A DNA stretch of 64,000 nucleotides. It comes from Acidobacteriota bacterium (GTDB lineage Bacteria; Acidobacteriota; Blastocatellia; Pyrinomonadales; Pyrinomonadaceae). This document shows, one piece after another, positions 9,562-18,366 of the stretch (within the stretch, counting starts at the first letter, position 1; the number at the start of each line of letters is the position of its first letter). Made by a program: the position numbers and the translations under genes. The notes under the pieces were generated by a model. It saw nothing but the letters and a program-made list of their open reading frames with translations. It was not told the DNA's origin and made no database searches. The stretch lies in assembly GCA_016716435.1 (NCBI GenBank), contig JADJWI010000008.1:1121501-1185500 (forward strand), written 5' to 3'.

Positions 9562-9590
9562 GCTGACCTTAAAATACACATTTTGCTCTT

Positions 9591-10793
9591 ATGCGACAAG
9601 CAATCTATGCCTGGAACTATCTCGAGTGGGGTGGTGCGCAGATACACCTATTCGCGATAATTCGTGAGGTTAGGAAGATCTTTCGCGTGTCCGTCGTCCT
9701 TCCCACCGGTTCAGACCCAAAAGTGTTGAAATTTATTGACGATCTGGGCGTTGAGCGACATTTTTTTGAAGGATCGATAAATACCAAGCCGGCGGGAGGA
9801 CTTGTCGGGAGCATCAGGTCTCGTTTTCGAAAAATGAAGACCGAGTACCGAATGATGCGAAAGATCGCTGAACTCGGACCCGACGGGGTTATTCACCTCG
9901 ATCTGCTTCCGCATTATTCGCTTATCCCGCTTATTTGGGCCACGCTGTACGCTGAAGTGTTCATCACCTCGCACAATCGGTTGCCGGAAGTTGTCCCGAT
10001 TCGTGAAGCAATCTGGAGACTTAAGTGCTCGGTCATTTCAAGGTTTCGGAATTTTCACGTATTTTGCTCAAACGAAGACGCAAAGAACTATTTCTCCCGG
10101 CATTATTCGAAACGCACTGCTGAAGATATACAGGTCACCTATACGAGTATGAACCCAGATGAGATCGGGCCGATCGCAAGTGACCCTTCGATCCGTGCGA
10201 AATTCCGAGAATTCATCGGGCTACGCGAAGACGAGATTGCGGTACTTTGCGTTGGTAACTTTATCGACCGTAAGGGAAGGTGGGTGTTCGTCGATGCAGC
10301 TCAAATAGCGGCCGCGAAAGACCCTTCGTTGAGGTTCGTTTGGCTGTCACCTTTGCCCGCAGATCAAGAAGCGTTGGAACGTATCAAAGGCTACGGGCTC
10401 GGCGAGCGTTTTCGGCTGGTGATCTCGGATGAAATAGGAAAGGAACGCCATGACGTGCTCGGCTTCTTTTCATTAGGGGACATTTTCGTGCTGCCGAGCT
10501 TTGTTGAAGGTCTCCCGGTTGCTCTTCTCGAAGCGATGGCTATGGGGCTTCCGGCGATTTCAACAAACGTCAATGCAATTCCTGAGGCGGTCATTCATGA
10601 GCAGACCGGGCTTTTAGTCGAGCCTGGCGATGCAGATTCACTTGGGGAAGCGATACTTCGGCTTGCATCGGATCATCAACTCGCTGAAGAACTCGCCACT
10701 GCGGGAAAAGCTTATGTGAATGCAAACTTCGACGAACGCGTTGTGGCACGAAAAGTTCTCGCCTCTTACCTTTACGCACTCGGGGCCAACTGA
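9591..10793 (+). CDS. Family 4 glycosyltransferase
   Basis: GT-B retaining glycosyltransferase of about 400 residues. The N-terminal acceptor domain begins MRQAIYAWNYLEWGGAQIHLFAI, where the GGAQ element is the usual glycine-rich loop. The C-terminal donor domain has VLCVGNFIDRKGRWVFVDA. It ends with the conserved FVLPSFVEGLPVALLEAMAMGLPAIST, which carries the E-x7-E nucleotide-sugar motif, and PEAVIHEQTGLLVEPGDAD. It starts 29 bp from the divergent fcl gene, so a promoter for the right half of the locus may sit in that short gap. Its stop overlaps the flippase ATG by one base. Donor sugar is unknown. Confidence 0.9.
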   Translation: MRQAIYAWNYLEWGGAQIHLFAIIREVRKIFRVSVVLPTGSDPKVLKFIDDLGVERHFFEGSINTKPAGGLVGSIRSRFRKMKTEYRMMRKIAELGPDGVIHLDLLPHYSLIPLIWATLYAEVFITSHNRLPEVVPIREAIWRLKCSVISRFRNFHVFCSNEDAKNYFSRHYSKRTAEDIQVTYTSMNPDEIGPIASDPSIRAKFREFIGLREDEIAVLCVGNFIDRKGRWVFVDAAQIAAAKDPSLRFVWLSPLPADQEALERIKGYGLGERFRLVISDEIGKERHDVLGFFSLGDIFVLPSFVEGLPVALLEAMAMGLPAISTNVNAIPEAVIHEQTGLLVEPGDADSLGEAILRLASDHQLAEELATAGKAYVNANFDERVVARKVLASYLYALGAN

Positions 10794-12289
10794 TGCAAAC
10801 AGGGAACAATGTTATCAGGAGTATCTCCTTCGGTGCGTTGACGTGGGTCGGCCCGATGCTGCTTAGCCTGATCGCGACGCCGTTCATCGTCCGAGCCCTC
10901 GGGCTTGAGGGCTACGGCATTTACGCACTTGTTCTCGGAATCATCAGCTACTCATTCAACTTTGGCGTTGGTCGGGCCGCGGCGAAATATGTGGCCGAAT
11001 ATCAGGCGACAGAAGATCGGCAAAAAATTGGGCCGATAGTATCGAGCAGTTTGATCGTGAGTATAGCTCTAGGAGCTGCAGCGGTACTTCTCATCGGCTT
11101 TCTCGCACCGTGGCTGGTCGTCAGCGTTCTCGGGATCGAGGCTCGCTTCCAGGACGGTGCGATAAATGCTCTATACATCGCCGCTGGCATCATTGTCGTA
11201 ACGCTGATCAATCAGCTATTCGGGTCGGTACTGCAGGGGCTGCATCGTTTCGACTTGTATTCAAAGCTCTTTAACCTGACCAACTTTGCCGTTGTCCTCG
11301 GGAATCTCACTCTTGCCGTCGCGGGTTATGGACTTGAAGCTTTGCTTGCATGGAATCTCGGCGTGCTGATGATTTCGGTCGTTGTTCATGCCGTCTCCGC
11401 AAAGCGTCTCCTTGCCGATATCAATCTATTCTCCGGTTTTGACCGCGAATCCTTGCGGAAGGTTTTTCTTTATACGGGCGGCGTTGTTGGTTACCAGCTT
11501 TTGGGGAATGTGCTTCTGCTCTTTGAACGCGGATACATAACGCGAGTCCTCGGGAGCGATCAGCTGACCTATTATGTCGTAGCAATGGCGATCGGCCTAT
11601 ACCTTCACGGGTTTTCAACCAGCCTACTGTTAGCCATTGCGCCGGTCGCAAGTGAACAGAATCAGGATCTTGGCCGGCTGAAGAAGCTCTATGACCGGTC
11701 GACCAAACTGATCGGAGTGATCGTTGTGTTTGTTACGGCGGTCCTTCTTGTCTCGGGAGGGTCGTTCCTAACCCTTTGGATGGGCCAGCAATTTGCCGAT
11801 GAGGCAACGGCGATCTTGAAGATCCACACGATCACATTTTCACTTCTTTCGATTGCCGGCGTCGCGTGGTTCATGCGCGAAGGCCTTGGGGTTCCCAAGC
11901 ACAATCTTTATGTTTCCGCGATCTGCTTTGTTGTGACGCTGTCCCTTATGCTTTTGACGACCAAATACGGGAATGTCGGGATGGCGTTGTCGCGTCTAGC
12001 GGGCTTTTCGGTGATGTTCTTCTCGATCTTTACATTTGAGCGGTGGCTCTTTGGTAAGTTCGACGGAATGTTTTGGTTACGCAATTCTTTTCGGTTGCTA
12101 GTAGCCGCGATTCTCGCAGCGACACTACTTTTCTTCTCTCTGCAAACCTTCTCTCTTGCGTGGCCGGCTTACATCGTAGCGGTTGCCTGCAGCGGGCTTC
12201 TATATTGTGGTATTCTTTGGGTTTTGGGGTATTTGGACCAGTCTGAAAAGAATGCGATCTTTTCAGCGATCAGGTCCCGAACTGCATGA
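10793..12289 (+). CDS. Wzx-type oligosaccharide flippase
   Basis: Integral inner-membrane protein of 498 residues with about 12-14 hydrophobic helices, MATE/PST superfamily. It moves undecaprenyl-diphosphate-linked repeat units to the periplasm. The N-terminus (GALTWVGPMLLSLIATPFIVRALG) matches the Polysacc_synt family, with a LEGYGIYALVLGIISY motif and an RAAAKYVAEYQ segment after the second helix. It lies between a glycosyltransferase and a methyltransferase, and a Wzy-like polymerase follows within 700 bp, so the locus has a complete Wzx/Wzy assembly set. ATGA-type overlap with the next gene suggests coupling. Confidence 0.9.
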   Translation: MQTGNNVIRSISFGALTWVGPMLLSLIATPFIVRALGLEGYGIYALVLGIISYSFNFGVGRAAAKYVAEYQATEDRQKIGPIVSSSLIVSIALGAAAVLLIGFLAPWLVVSVLGIEARFQDGAINALYIAAGIIVVTLINQLFGSVLQGLHRFDLYSKLFNLTNFAVVLGNLTLAVAGYGLEALLAWNLGVLMISVVVHAVSAKRLLADINLFSGFDRESLRKVFLYTGGVVGYQLLGNVLLLFERGYITRVLGSDQLTYYVVAMAIGLYLHGFSTSLLLAIAPVASEQNQDLGRLKKLYDRSTKLIGVIVVFVTAVLLVSGGSFLTLWMGQQFADEATAILKIHTITFSLLSIAGVAWFMREGLGVPKHNLYVSAICFVVTLSLMLLTTKYGNVGMALSRLAGFSVMFFSIFTFERWLFGKFDGMFWLRNSFRLLVAAILAATLLFFSLQTFSLAWPAYIVAVACSGLLYCGILWVLGYLDQSEKNAIFSAIRSRTA

Positions 12290-12969
12290 CCGTCGGATTC
12301 AAAAGCGTTCAAAGAGTTCAGTTTCTTAAAGAGCTTGCCAAGGGCAAGCGTGTGCTCCACCTTGGCTGCACCAATTTTCCCTACACGCTTGACTCGATCG
12401 CCGCCGGTTCGCTCCTCCATGCTGACCTCGCTGCAATTGCCGATGAGCTAACCGGTTTCGATTTCGACCAAGAGGGGATCGATCTCTTGACGGAACGCGG
12501 TTTTGGAGAACTTTACCGAGCGGATCTGGAACGCCTTGAGGAGGTGACCCTCGAGCGCGAATTCGACGTCATCATTGCCGGCGAGATGATCGAACACCTG
12601 AATAATCCGGGCCTCTTTCTAAAGGGAATCCAGCGATTCATGAATTCCGAGACAAAGCTCGCGATCACAACAGTAAATGCCTTTTGCGCTTTTCGATTTG
12701 TGATATATGGCTTTCGCGGTAAAGGCGGCCAAAACGAGCCGGTTCACCCGGATCACGTTGCCTATTATTCATACCGGACCCTGAAAAAGTTGATCGATAA
12801 TAGCGGCCTTACAATAGATGAGTTCAATTTTTACGATCTCGGCGTTGAGCATCGCGGCACGCTGAAATGGTATTATCGAGCAGTAAACGACGTCTCGGTT
12901 GCCTTGTTCCCGCAGCTTAGCGACGGTGTGATCGCAGTTTGCCGGAAGCGAACTGAGGGCGCAGAGTAG
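12286..12969 (+). CDS. Class I SAM-dependent methyltransferase (Methyltransf_23-like)
   Basis: 227 residues with a Rossmann methyltransferase core. GKRVLHLGCTNFPYTLDSI is the SAM motif I variant, and DLAAIADELTGFDFDQEGID provides the acidic residue that would bind the ribose. FDVIIAGEMIEHLNNPGLFLKG is motif II/III with the IEHL seen in Methyltransf_11/23 proteins. It overlaps the flippase stop by four bases (ATGA). In this context it may methylate a sugar of the repeat unit or cap a chain end; the substrate cannot be read from sequence. Confidence 0.82.
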   Translation: MTVGFKSVQRVQFLKELAKGKRVLHLGCTNFPYTLDSIAAGSLLHADLAAIADELTGFDFDQEGIDLLTERGFGELYRADLERLEEVTLEREFDVIIAGEMIEHLNNPGLFLKGIQRFMNSETKLAITTVNAFCAFRFVIYGFRGKGGQNEPVHPDHVAYYSYRTLKKLIDNSGLTIDEFNFYDLGVEHRGTLKWYYRAVNDVSVALFPQLSDGVIAVCRKRTEGAE

Positions 12970-12979
12970 ATCGATTCAG

Positions 12980-14506
12980 ATGGCATTCTCCGGAATTCAA
13001 AACACGCAGAAACTCGGGTTCGGGAACAGCATGCTCGGTCCGGTTCTTGTGTTGTGGGGACTCGTGTTTTTGGTCGGTTTCGGTTTCATTTGGTATTCAA
13101 ATGAGATCGGAACCAGCTATCGGAATTTTTATGTGCTTCCTTGGGTTTTTCTAACCGCGATCGTAATACTCGCCCCAAGCGCCTATTTATACTGGAAGGG
13201 CCGGTTCGACCTATTTCACCCGCTTGTTTTTGCTGCATGGTCCTATCTATTGCCGGCGTTCGTCGTCGGCGGCGTGATCGTCGCTTTTGACTGGGTTGAG
13301 TGGTTCTTTATCTCGTTCATTGAGGACCCTCAGTACAATATTCCGCTTACCCTCGTATACATCTCAATTGGATTTCTTGGCCTCACAGCGGGTTATTTTT
13401 CACCTTTTGGCCGTTGGCTCGCGGAACGTATCGAACCGTTTATGCCTAAAAGGGAATGGAATCCCGATCAAGTTTGGCTCGCCGGTTTTGTATTGATCAT
13501 ACTTGGCTCTGGGCTTAATATCTTCGGGTTTCTTCAAGGCCTTCTTGGATTCCAGAGGAATATCGAGATCGGAGCCTTTGACGGGCTTATTTCGTTTCTT
13601 GTGATCGTTCTGACCGTTGGCGGATTAATTCTCTGGCTTGCCGTCTTCACAACGAAGCAGCGTTCCGGGATCTTCTATTTGACTATCGGTCTGTTACTCG
13701 CTTTGATCCCGCTCAGAATGGCCTTGCTTGGTAGCCGAAGCAGCTTGATCATCGGGCTTTTGCCGATCGCATTCGCTTTTTACCATTCCGGCCGCAAGAT
13801 CAAGTGGCAGTACACCGCGATTTTCGGTATGGCGGCAACTTTGGCATTGCTGATCGGGGTTGCGTATGGAACGAGTTTCCGCAACATCAAGGGCTCTGAG
13901 GCCCGCGTTGGTGCCGGCGACTATTTGGGCCAGGCTGTGGCAACCGTTGATTATCTCCTTGAAGAGGACCCGACCGTCGTATTTGGGGACACGATCCAAG
14001 CACTAGCACACCGCATCGAAAACCTCACTTCGGTCGCGATCGTGGTTTCAAACTACGAGAAACTTGCGCCTTATGAGGCCGCATATGGACTTGAGAATAA
14101 TATTCTGAACGATCTTTATACATCATTCATACCGCGCTTTTTTTGGCCGGAGAAGCCGACAACATCCGACCCGCGAGCGTACAGTGACCTTTATTTTAGT
14201 TACGGTGATAATTCCTTCGCGATCTCACCGTTCGCTGACCTTTTACGGAACTTCGGGCCGATAGGAATTCCGATCGGGATGATGTTCCTCGGCTTCTATT
14301 TGCGGTTCATTTACGCCGCTTTGATCGAGACCCCATACTCGACAATGTGGCGAAAGGTCGCCTATTTTATGCTGCTCACGGTTGTTTCTTACGAGGCATT
14401 TTTCGCTATTATCTTTCCTTCGGTGATACGAACAGTTTTCATTGTCGCTGTGGCTTTGTTCCTTGCCAATCTACTTTTAACACGAAGAAATGTCGCGAAC
14501 GCTTGA
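12980..14506 (+). CDS. Wzy-like O-antigen/polysaccharide polymerase
   Basis: Polytopic membrane protein of 508 residues with about 11-12 helices. Extended loops carry RNIKGSEARVGAGDY and a large soluble segment around residues 300-390. Segments such as FIPRFFWPEKP and DNSFAISPFADLLRNFGPIG are typical of oligosaccharide repeat-unit polymerases (Wzy/O-antigen ligase-like). Such genes are poorly conserved in sequence, so the call rests on topology, length and its place beside Wzx and glycosyltransferases in a Wzx/Wzy locus. It overlaps the next methyltransferase gene by 17 bp. Confidence 0.78.
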   Translation: MAFSGIQNTQKLGFGNSMLGPVLVLWGLVFLVGFGFIWYSNEIGTSYRNFYVLPWVFLTAIVILAPSAYLYWKGRFDLFHPLVFAAWSYLLPAFVVGGVIVAFDWVEWFFISFIEDPQYNIPLTLVYISIGFLGLTAGYFSPFGRWLAERIEPFMPKREWNPDQVWLAGFVLIILGSGLNIFGFLQGLLGFQRNIEIGAFDGLISFLVIVLTVGGLILWLAVFTTKQRSGIFYLTIGLLLALIPLRMALLGSRSSLIIGLLPIAFAFYHSGRKIKWQYTAIFGMAATLALLIGVAYGTSFRNIKGSEARVGAGDYLGQAVATVDYLLEEDPTVVFGDTIQALAHRIENLTSVAIVVSNYEKLAPYEAAYGLENNILNDLYTSFIPRFFWPEKPTTSDPRAYSDLYFSYGDNSFAISPFADLLRNFGPIGIPIGMMFLGFYLRFIYAALIETPYSTMWRKVAYFMLLTVVSYEAFFAIIFPSVIRTVFIVAVALFLANLLLTRRNVANA

Positions 14507-15320
14507 CCTCGTAAAATGGACCCTTGCCCTTGGCAGCGGCGAGCAGAATTTTCTAGGGGCGAAGTGGGTTCCCGGCTTCCTCGCAAGGTTAAAAGGCGAA
14601 AACCAAAAGAAATGGGCCTTGAGGTTGCTTTCGATGAGTCCGCATTACTTTATCGATGGCACCTCAACAAAACGAGCGGATGAAACGACCGATGCTTTTC
14701 TTAACAGGGTTTTCGATGTAATAGTCGAGACGAGGATCGAGATCTACGAAAAAGTTCTAGCTGGCTATCTCAAGTCCGATGATGTAGTGGTCGACTATGG
14801 TTGCGGCCCGGGATTTGTAGCGGCCGCGGTCTCGCCACATGTCCGGAAAATATACGCACTTGATATCTCCGACGGTGCACTCGCATGCGGTAAGATCTTG
14901 AACGGCCGAGAGAACATCGAGTTTGTTCACGCAAAGGATTCCGAAGACGTTATCCCCAAAGGTGGCGTAAATGCGATATATAGTTATGCAGTCATCCAAC
15001 ATATGACCGACGAAGTCTTCCAGTCGATGTTGGAGAACTGTGCCCGATATGTGCAAGACAAGGGTAAGTTGATCCTTCATGTTCAGCTTCCGGATGACGC
15101 GTGGAGGACCGAGGCCGAGTGGCGAGCTGATGCGTCAGCAAAAGGACGCCTTAAGTTCAAGTACGGTCTCCATTGTTTCGGCCGAACAGAGGAAACGTTC
15201 GGTCAGATGCTGTCCGAAAGTGGATTTGAGGTAACAGAATGCCTCGAGATGGAGGGGCTTTTCGGTCGGGAAGACCGTGAGTTGGCTTCGCAACGGCTGA
15301 TCGTCGCCGTTAAGAAATAG
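14490..15320 (+). CDS. Class I SAM-dependent methyltransferase
   Basis: 276 residues. After an N-terminal helical segment of about 90 residues comes a SAM-binding core: DDVVVDYGCGPGFVAAAVSP (motif I, GxGxG-like), KIYALDISDGAL (ribose-binding Asp) and VNAIYSYAVIQHMTDEVFQ (motif II region). A C-terminal strand pair closes the fold. The start ATG at 14490 lies inside the polymerase gene, giving a 17-bp overlap that suggests coupled translation. The likely job is O-methylation of a sugar or of an intermediate in this locus; the acceptor is unknown. Confidence 0.82.
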   Translation: MSRTLDLVKWTLALGSGEQNFLGAKWVPGFLARLKGENQKKWALRLLSMSPHYFIDGTSTKRADETTDAFLNRVFDVIVETRIEIYEKVLAGYLKSDDVVVDYGCGPGFVAAAVSPHVRKIYALDISDGALACGKILNGRENIEFVHAKDSEDVIPKGGVNAIYSYAVIQHMTDEVFQSMLENCARYVQDKGKLILHVQLPDDAWRTEAEWRADASAKGRLKFKYGLHCFGRTEETFGQMLSESGFEVTECLEMEGLFGREDRELASQRLIVAVKK

Positions 15321-15328
15321 AAAGCAAG

Positions 15329-16348
15329 ATGCCGAAGATCGTCTTTACAAACGGATGCTTCGATCTGATCCACCCGGGTCACGTTAGCCTTTTGGAGCGC
15401 GCTCGGGCGCTTGGCGATCGACTCGTCGTCGGAATCAATAGTGATGTGTCCGTTCGCAAGATCAAAGGACCAGGCCGGCCGGTTGTCGACCAGGAGTCGC
15501 GAAAAAAGGTCTTGCTTGCTCTTCATGCGGTCGACGAAGTCCATATATTTGAAGAACTTACGCCCGAAAGGCTGATAAACGACATTAAGCCTGATGTTTT
15601 GGTAAAGGGTGGAGACTGGAAGGAAAGTGAGATCATTGGGACTGACTTCGTCAAGAGGCTTGGTGGGCAGGTCGTCTCGCTTCCTCTGGTCGAGGGCTTT
15701 TCGTCGTCTAGTTTGATCGAGACTATCGAAAAGGACGATGGGCCAGATGAAAACGAAGCTTCAGAATTCGAACCGAAAAGCATAGTAGACGCGTCGTTCG
15801 AAGAACATAAGCGAGTATTTGAGCAAGCCGACGATCTTTTGATGGGTGCGATCGAAAGCTCTGCCCAAATCATCATCACGACGCTCCAGAATGGCGGTAA
15901 AGTTCTTATTTGTGGGAATGGCGGTAGCGCCGCAGATGCTCAGCACCTGGCTACAGAGTTTAGTGGCCGGTACGAAAAGGAACGAAGGGCACTTCCGGCA
16001 ATTGCATTAACAACTGATACTTCAGCCTTGACGGCGATCGCCAATGATTACGGCTTCGAACAAGTTTTTGCTCGTCAGGTCGAGGCCCTCGCCGTGCCCG
16101 GAGACTGCCTGATAGCGATATCGACGAGCGGGAACTCACCAAACGTAATTGCCGCCGTGATGGCCGCTCGTCAGATAGGATGTAAGGTAGTCGGTTTGAC
16201 GGGCCAAAGTGGTAAAAAGCTCGCTTCGCTTTCGGATGAATGTGTCCTCGTGCCGTCTTCGCGGACGGCGAGAATTCAGGAAATGCACATCACGGTCGCC
16301 CATATTTGGTGTGAGTATGTTGATGAATTTGCCGTATCGGATCAATGA
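15329..16348 (+). CDS. Fusion: heptose 1-phosphate adenylyltransferase (HldE C-domain) + phosphoheptose isomerase (GmhA)
   Basis: Two ADP-heptose enzymes in one 339-residue chain. Residues 1-135 are a nucleotidyltransferase of the RfaE2/HldE C-terminal type: FTNGCFDLIHPGHV (6-19, HxGH), GINSD (35-39), KGGDW (93-97) and the GFSSSSLIETI end. A short acidic linker (136-150) leads to a SIS-domain isomerase of the GmhA type: CGNGGSAADAQHLATEF (195-211), STSGNSPNV, then RIQEMHITVAHIWCEYVDE with the C-terminal metal/catalytic Glu and His. GmhA converts sedoheptulose 7-phosphate to D-glycero-D-manno-heptose 7-phosphate; the adenylyltransferase acts two or three steps later. The matching kinase follows with a 4-bp overlap. 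GmhB and HldD are not in the window. Confidence 0.92.
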   Translation: MPKIVFTNGCFDLIHPGHVSLLERARALGDRLVVGINSDVSVRKIKGPGRPVVDQESRKKVLLALHAVDEVHIFEELTPERLINDIKPDVLVKGGDWKESEIIGTDFVKRLGGQVVSLPLVEGFSSSSLIETIEKDDGPDENEASEFEPKSIVDASFEEHKRVFEQADDLLMGAIESSAQIIITTLQNGGKVLICGNGGSAADAQHLATEFSGRYEKERRALPAIALTTDTSALTAIANDYGFEQVFARQVEALAVPGDCLIAISTSGNSPNVIAAVMAARQIGCKVVGLTGQSGKKLASLSDECVLVPSSRTARIQEMHITVAHIWCEYVDEFAVSDQ

Positions 16349-17325
16349 CAACAATTTCGCAAAAATTCGCCGATACAAATGTTCTTGTGGTCGGTGACCT
16401 CATGCTCGACCGCTTTTGGTGGGGCGATGTGACGCGCATTTCGCCTGAAGCTCCCGTTCCCGTCGTGCGGCTTAGAAGGGACACTTATGCCCCTGGCGGA
16501 GCTGCCAATGTTGCCACAAACGTCGTCGGACTCGGAGCGAGGGCCGCAGTCGTCGGGTATGTGGGTAACGATCCGGAGTCCGAGCTACTGAAGGAAGCTT
16601 TTGAGCGTTCGAATATCCCGGTCGCAAATCTGATAAGAGGTTCAAATTTCCCGACGGCAGTGAAGACAAGAATAATCGCCCACTCTCAGCAGGTCGTGAG
16701 GGTAGACAAGGAGCCATTCGAAGGGCTTGGAAGAGGGCATGAGACCGAAAGCCTCGCGATCCTTGAAAAACTTCTTCCGACGGTAGAAGCGGTCGTAATA
16801 TCTGATTATGGAAAAGGGTTTCTTACAGACAAGATCATTCGATTCCTGATCGAAAGCTGCTCGGAAACTGGGACACCTGTGCTTGTGGATCCAAAGGGAA
16901 AAGACTACACAAAGTACGCAGGTGCGACCCTGATCACTCCGAATCGGAAGGAAGCCGCCGAAGCAACGTCGATGAGCGAGGAGGATCCGGAGTTGATCAA
17001 CGGCGCTGGGATTCGGCTACGCGACGAGATCGGCATTCGCAACGTGCTGATAACACAGGGCGACAAGGGAATGACCTTATTTAACGAGGATGGAACGCGG
17101 GTTCACATCGAAGCAGAACCCGTTCAGACCTATGACGTTACCGGGGCCGGCGATACCGTTGTTGCAACTGTTGCGGTCGCCGTCGGCGCTGGCCTTTCCT
17201 TGACGGAGGCTGCCCGGCTTGCCAATACGGCCGGCGGCATTGTTGTTCAGCAGGTCGGCACGTCCGCTATCACGATCGATCGCCTGCTCGCGGCCTCCAA
17301 CGCCAGCACGTCTCGCGATAGTTAG
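16345..17325 (+). CDS. hldE: D-glycero-beta-D-manno-heptose-7-phosphate kinase (HldE N-domain/RfaE1)
   Basis: PfkB/ribokinase-family sugar kinase of 326 residues matching the kinase half of HldE. Visible motifs are VVGDLMLDRFWWGDVTRISPEAPVPVV near the N-terminus, PGGAANVATNVVGLGA (substrate loop), VRVDKEP, VISDYGKGF, LVDPKGKDY and the catalytic anion hole DVTGAGDTVVATVAVA. It phosphorylates heptose 7-phosphate at C1. In many bacteria this domain is joined to the adenylyltransferase. Here it stands alone and the adenylyltransferase is fused to GmhA in the gene just upstream (ATGA overlap). Symbol assigned for the kinase domain only. Confidence 0.92.
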   Translation: MTTISQKFADTNVLVVGDLMLDRFWWGDVTRISPEAPVPVVRLRRDTYAPGGAANVATNVVGLGARAAVVGYVGNDPESELLKEAFERSNIPVANLIRGSNFPTAVKTRIIAHSQQVVRVDKEPFEGLGRGHETESLAILEKLLPTVEAVVISDYGKGFLTDKIIRFLIESCSETGTPVLVDPKGKDYTKYAGATLITPNRKEAAEATSMSEEDPELINGAGIRLRDEIGIRNVLITQGDKGMTLFNEDGTRVHIEAEPVQTYDVTGAGDTVVATVAVAVGAGLSLTEAARLANTAGGIVVQQVGTSAITIDRLLAASNASTSRDS

Positions 17326-17331
17326 TTTCTA

Positions 17332-18324
17332 ATGAAGATCTGCTTCATCGAACGCCTGGAGGCTGACACGCCCAGCATCGAGCGGGTATTCGACACTCTA
17401 ACAACCGAACTTCGCTCGCTAGACGTAGAATGCGTGCGGCAGAAACTCCCATACGGAAATCGATTTCTTGACGTACTTCGCAACTTACTACGCTTCAAGC
17501 CCGAGCCAGCGGATATTTATCATATTGCAGGGCACATAAATTACATCGCGCTCAGATTGCCCCCGGCGAAAACGATCCAGACCGTACACGACCTCGGCAT
17601 CCTCGAACTGCGAAGCGGGCTCCGCAAAAAAGTGTTGCAGTGGCTTTTTTTCAAAGGTCCGTCCCGTCGGGCGAGAAAGACGGTCGCGATCTCGGATGCG
17701 ACACGACGGTCTCTCGCCCAGATCGCCGACGTTGACGTCCAGTCGATCGCGGTAATTCCAAATCCAGTTCCGCCGGGGTATGCTCGGCGGCCGAAATCTC
17801 TGGGTCAACCGCCGCGTGTACTACAGATCGGCACGGCACCGCACAAGAATCTTGAAAGAACTGCGAGTGCTCTGAGCGGGATGAAAGTTCACTTTCGCGT
17901 GATCGGCAGACTCTCAAATGCTCAGCGAGCTCACCTAGAAAACGAGACGCCGGACCACTCAAATATTGAGTTTGTTGATGACAGCTCGATGATGAAAGAA
18001 TACGAAGCTGCGGATATTGTTGCGTTTTGCTCTCTCTTTGAGGGCTTTGGAATGCCGATAATCGAGACCCAGGCCATTGGGCGTCCCCTCGTCACGAGTG
18101 ATCGAAGTCCGATGAAAGACGTAGCCGGGAAAGGCGCGGTCTTGGTTGATCCTGAAAGTATTGAAAGTATTCGACAGGGGGTTGCGAGCCTTCTATCGAG
18201 TCCAGAATTGATGTTAGAACTAGGCGACCTTGGCGCAGAAAATGCCGGACAATATCGCGTCGAAGCCGTCGCTGAGCGGTATCTAGAGCTCTATAACGAG
18301 ATGATGAATGGCGAAAAGCCTTAA
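17332..18324 (+). CDS. Family 4 glycosyltransferase
   Basis: GT-B glycosyltransferase, 330 residues. The N-terminal half includes DIYHIAGHINYIAL and TVHDLGILEL. The donor domain has PPRVLQIGTAPHKNLERTA, a VGxxxxxKN-like element, and the end motif FCSLFEGFGMPIIETQAIGRPLVTSDRSPMKDVAGKGAVLVDP with the paired Glu of GT4 enzymes. It is 6 bp downstream of the heptose kinase, so it could be a heptosyl or other sugar transferase; nothing in the sequence fixes the donor. A 42-bp gap follows before the next gene. Confidence 0.88.
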   Translation: MKICFIERLEADTPSIERVFDTLTTELRSLDVECVRQKLPYGNRFLDVLRNLLRFKPEPADIYHIAGHINYIALRLPPAKTIQTVHDLGILELRSGLRKKVLQWLFFKGPSRRARKTVAISDATRRSLAQIADVDVQSIAVIPNPVPPGYARRPKSLGQPPRVLQIGTAPHKNLERTASALSGMKVHFRVIGRLSNAQRAHLENETPDHSNIEFVDDSSMMKEYEAADIVAFCSLFEGFGMPIIETQAIGRPLVTSDRSPMKDVAGKGAVLVDPESIESIRQGVASLLSSPELMLELGDLGAENAGQYRVEAVAERYLELYNEMMNGEKP

Positions 18325-18366
18325 AGCAGTGGATTAGCTGTCGGCTGCCGACATATAAAGTTGCAT

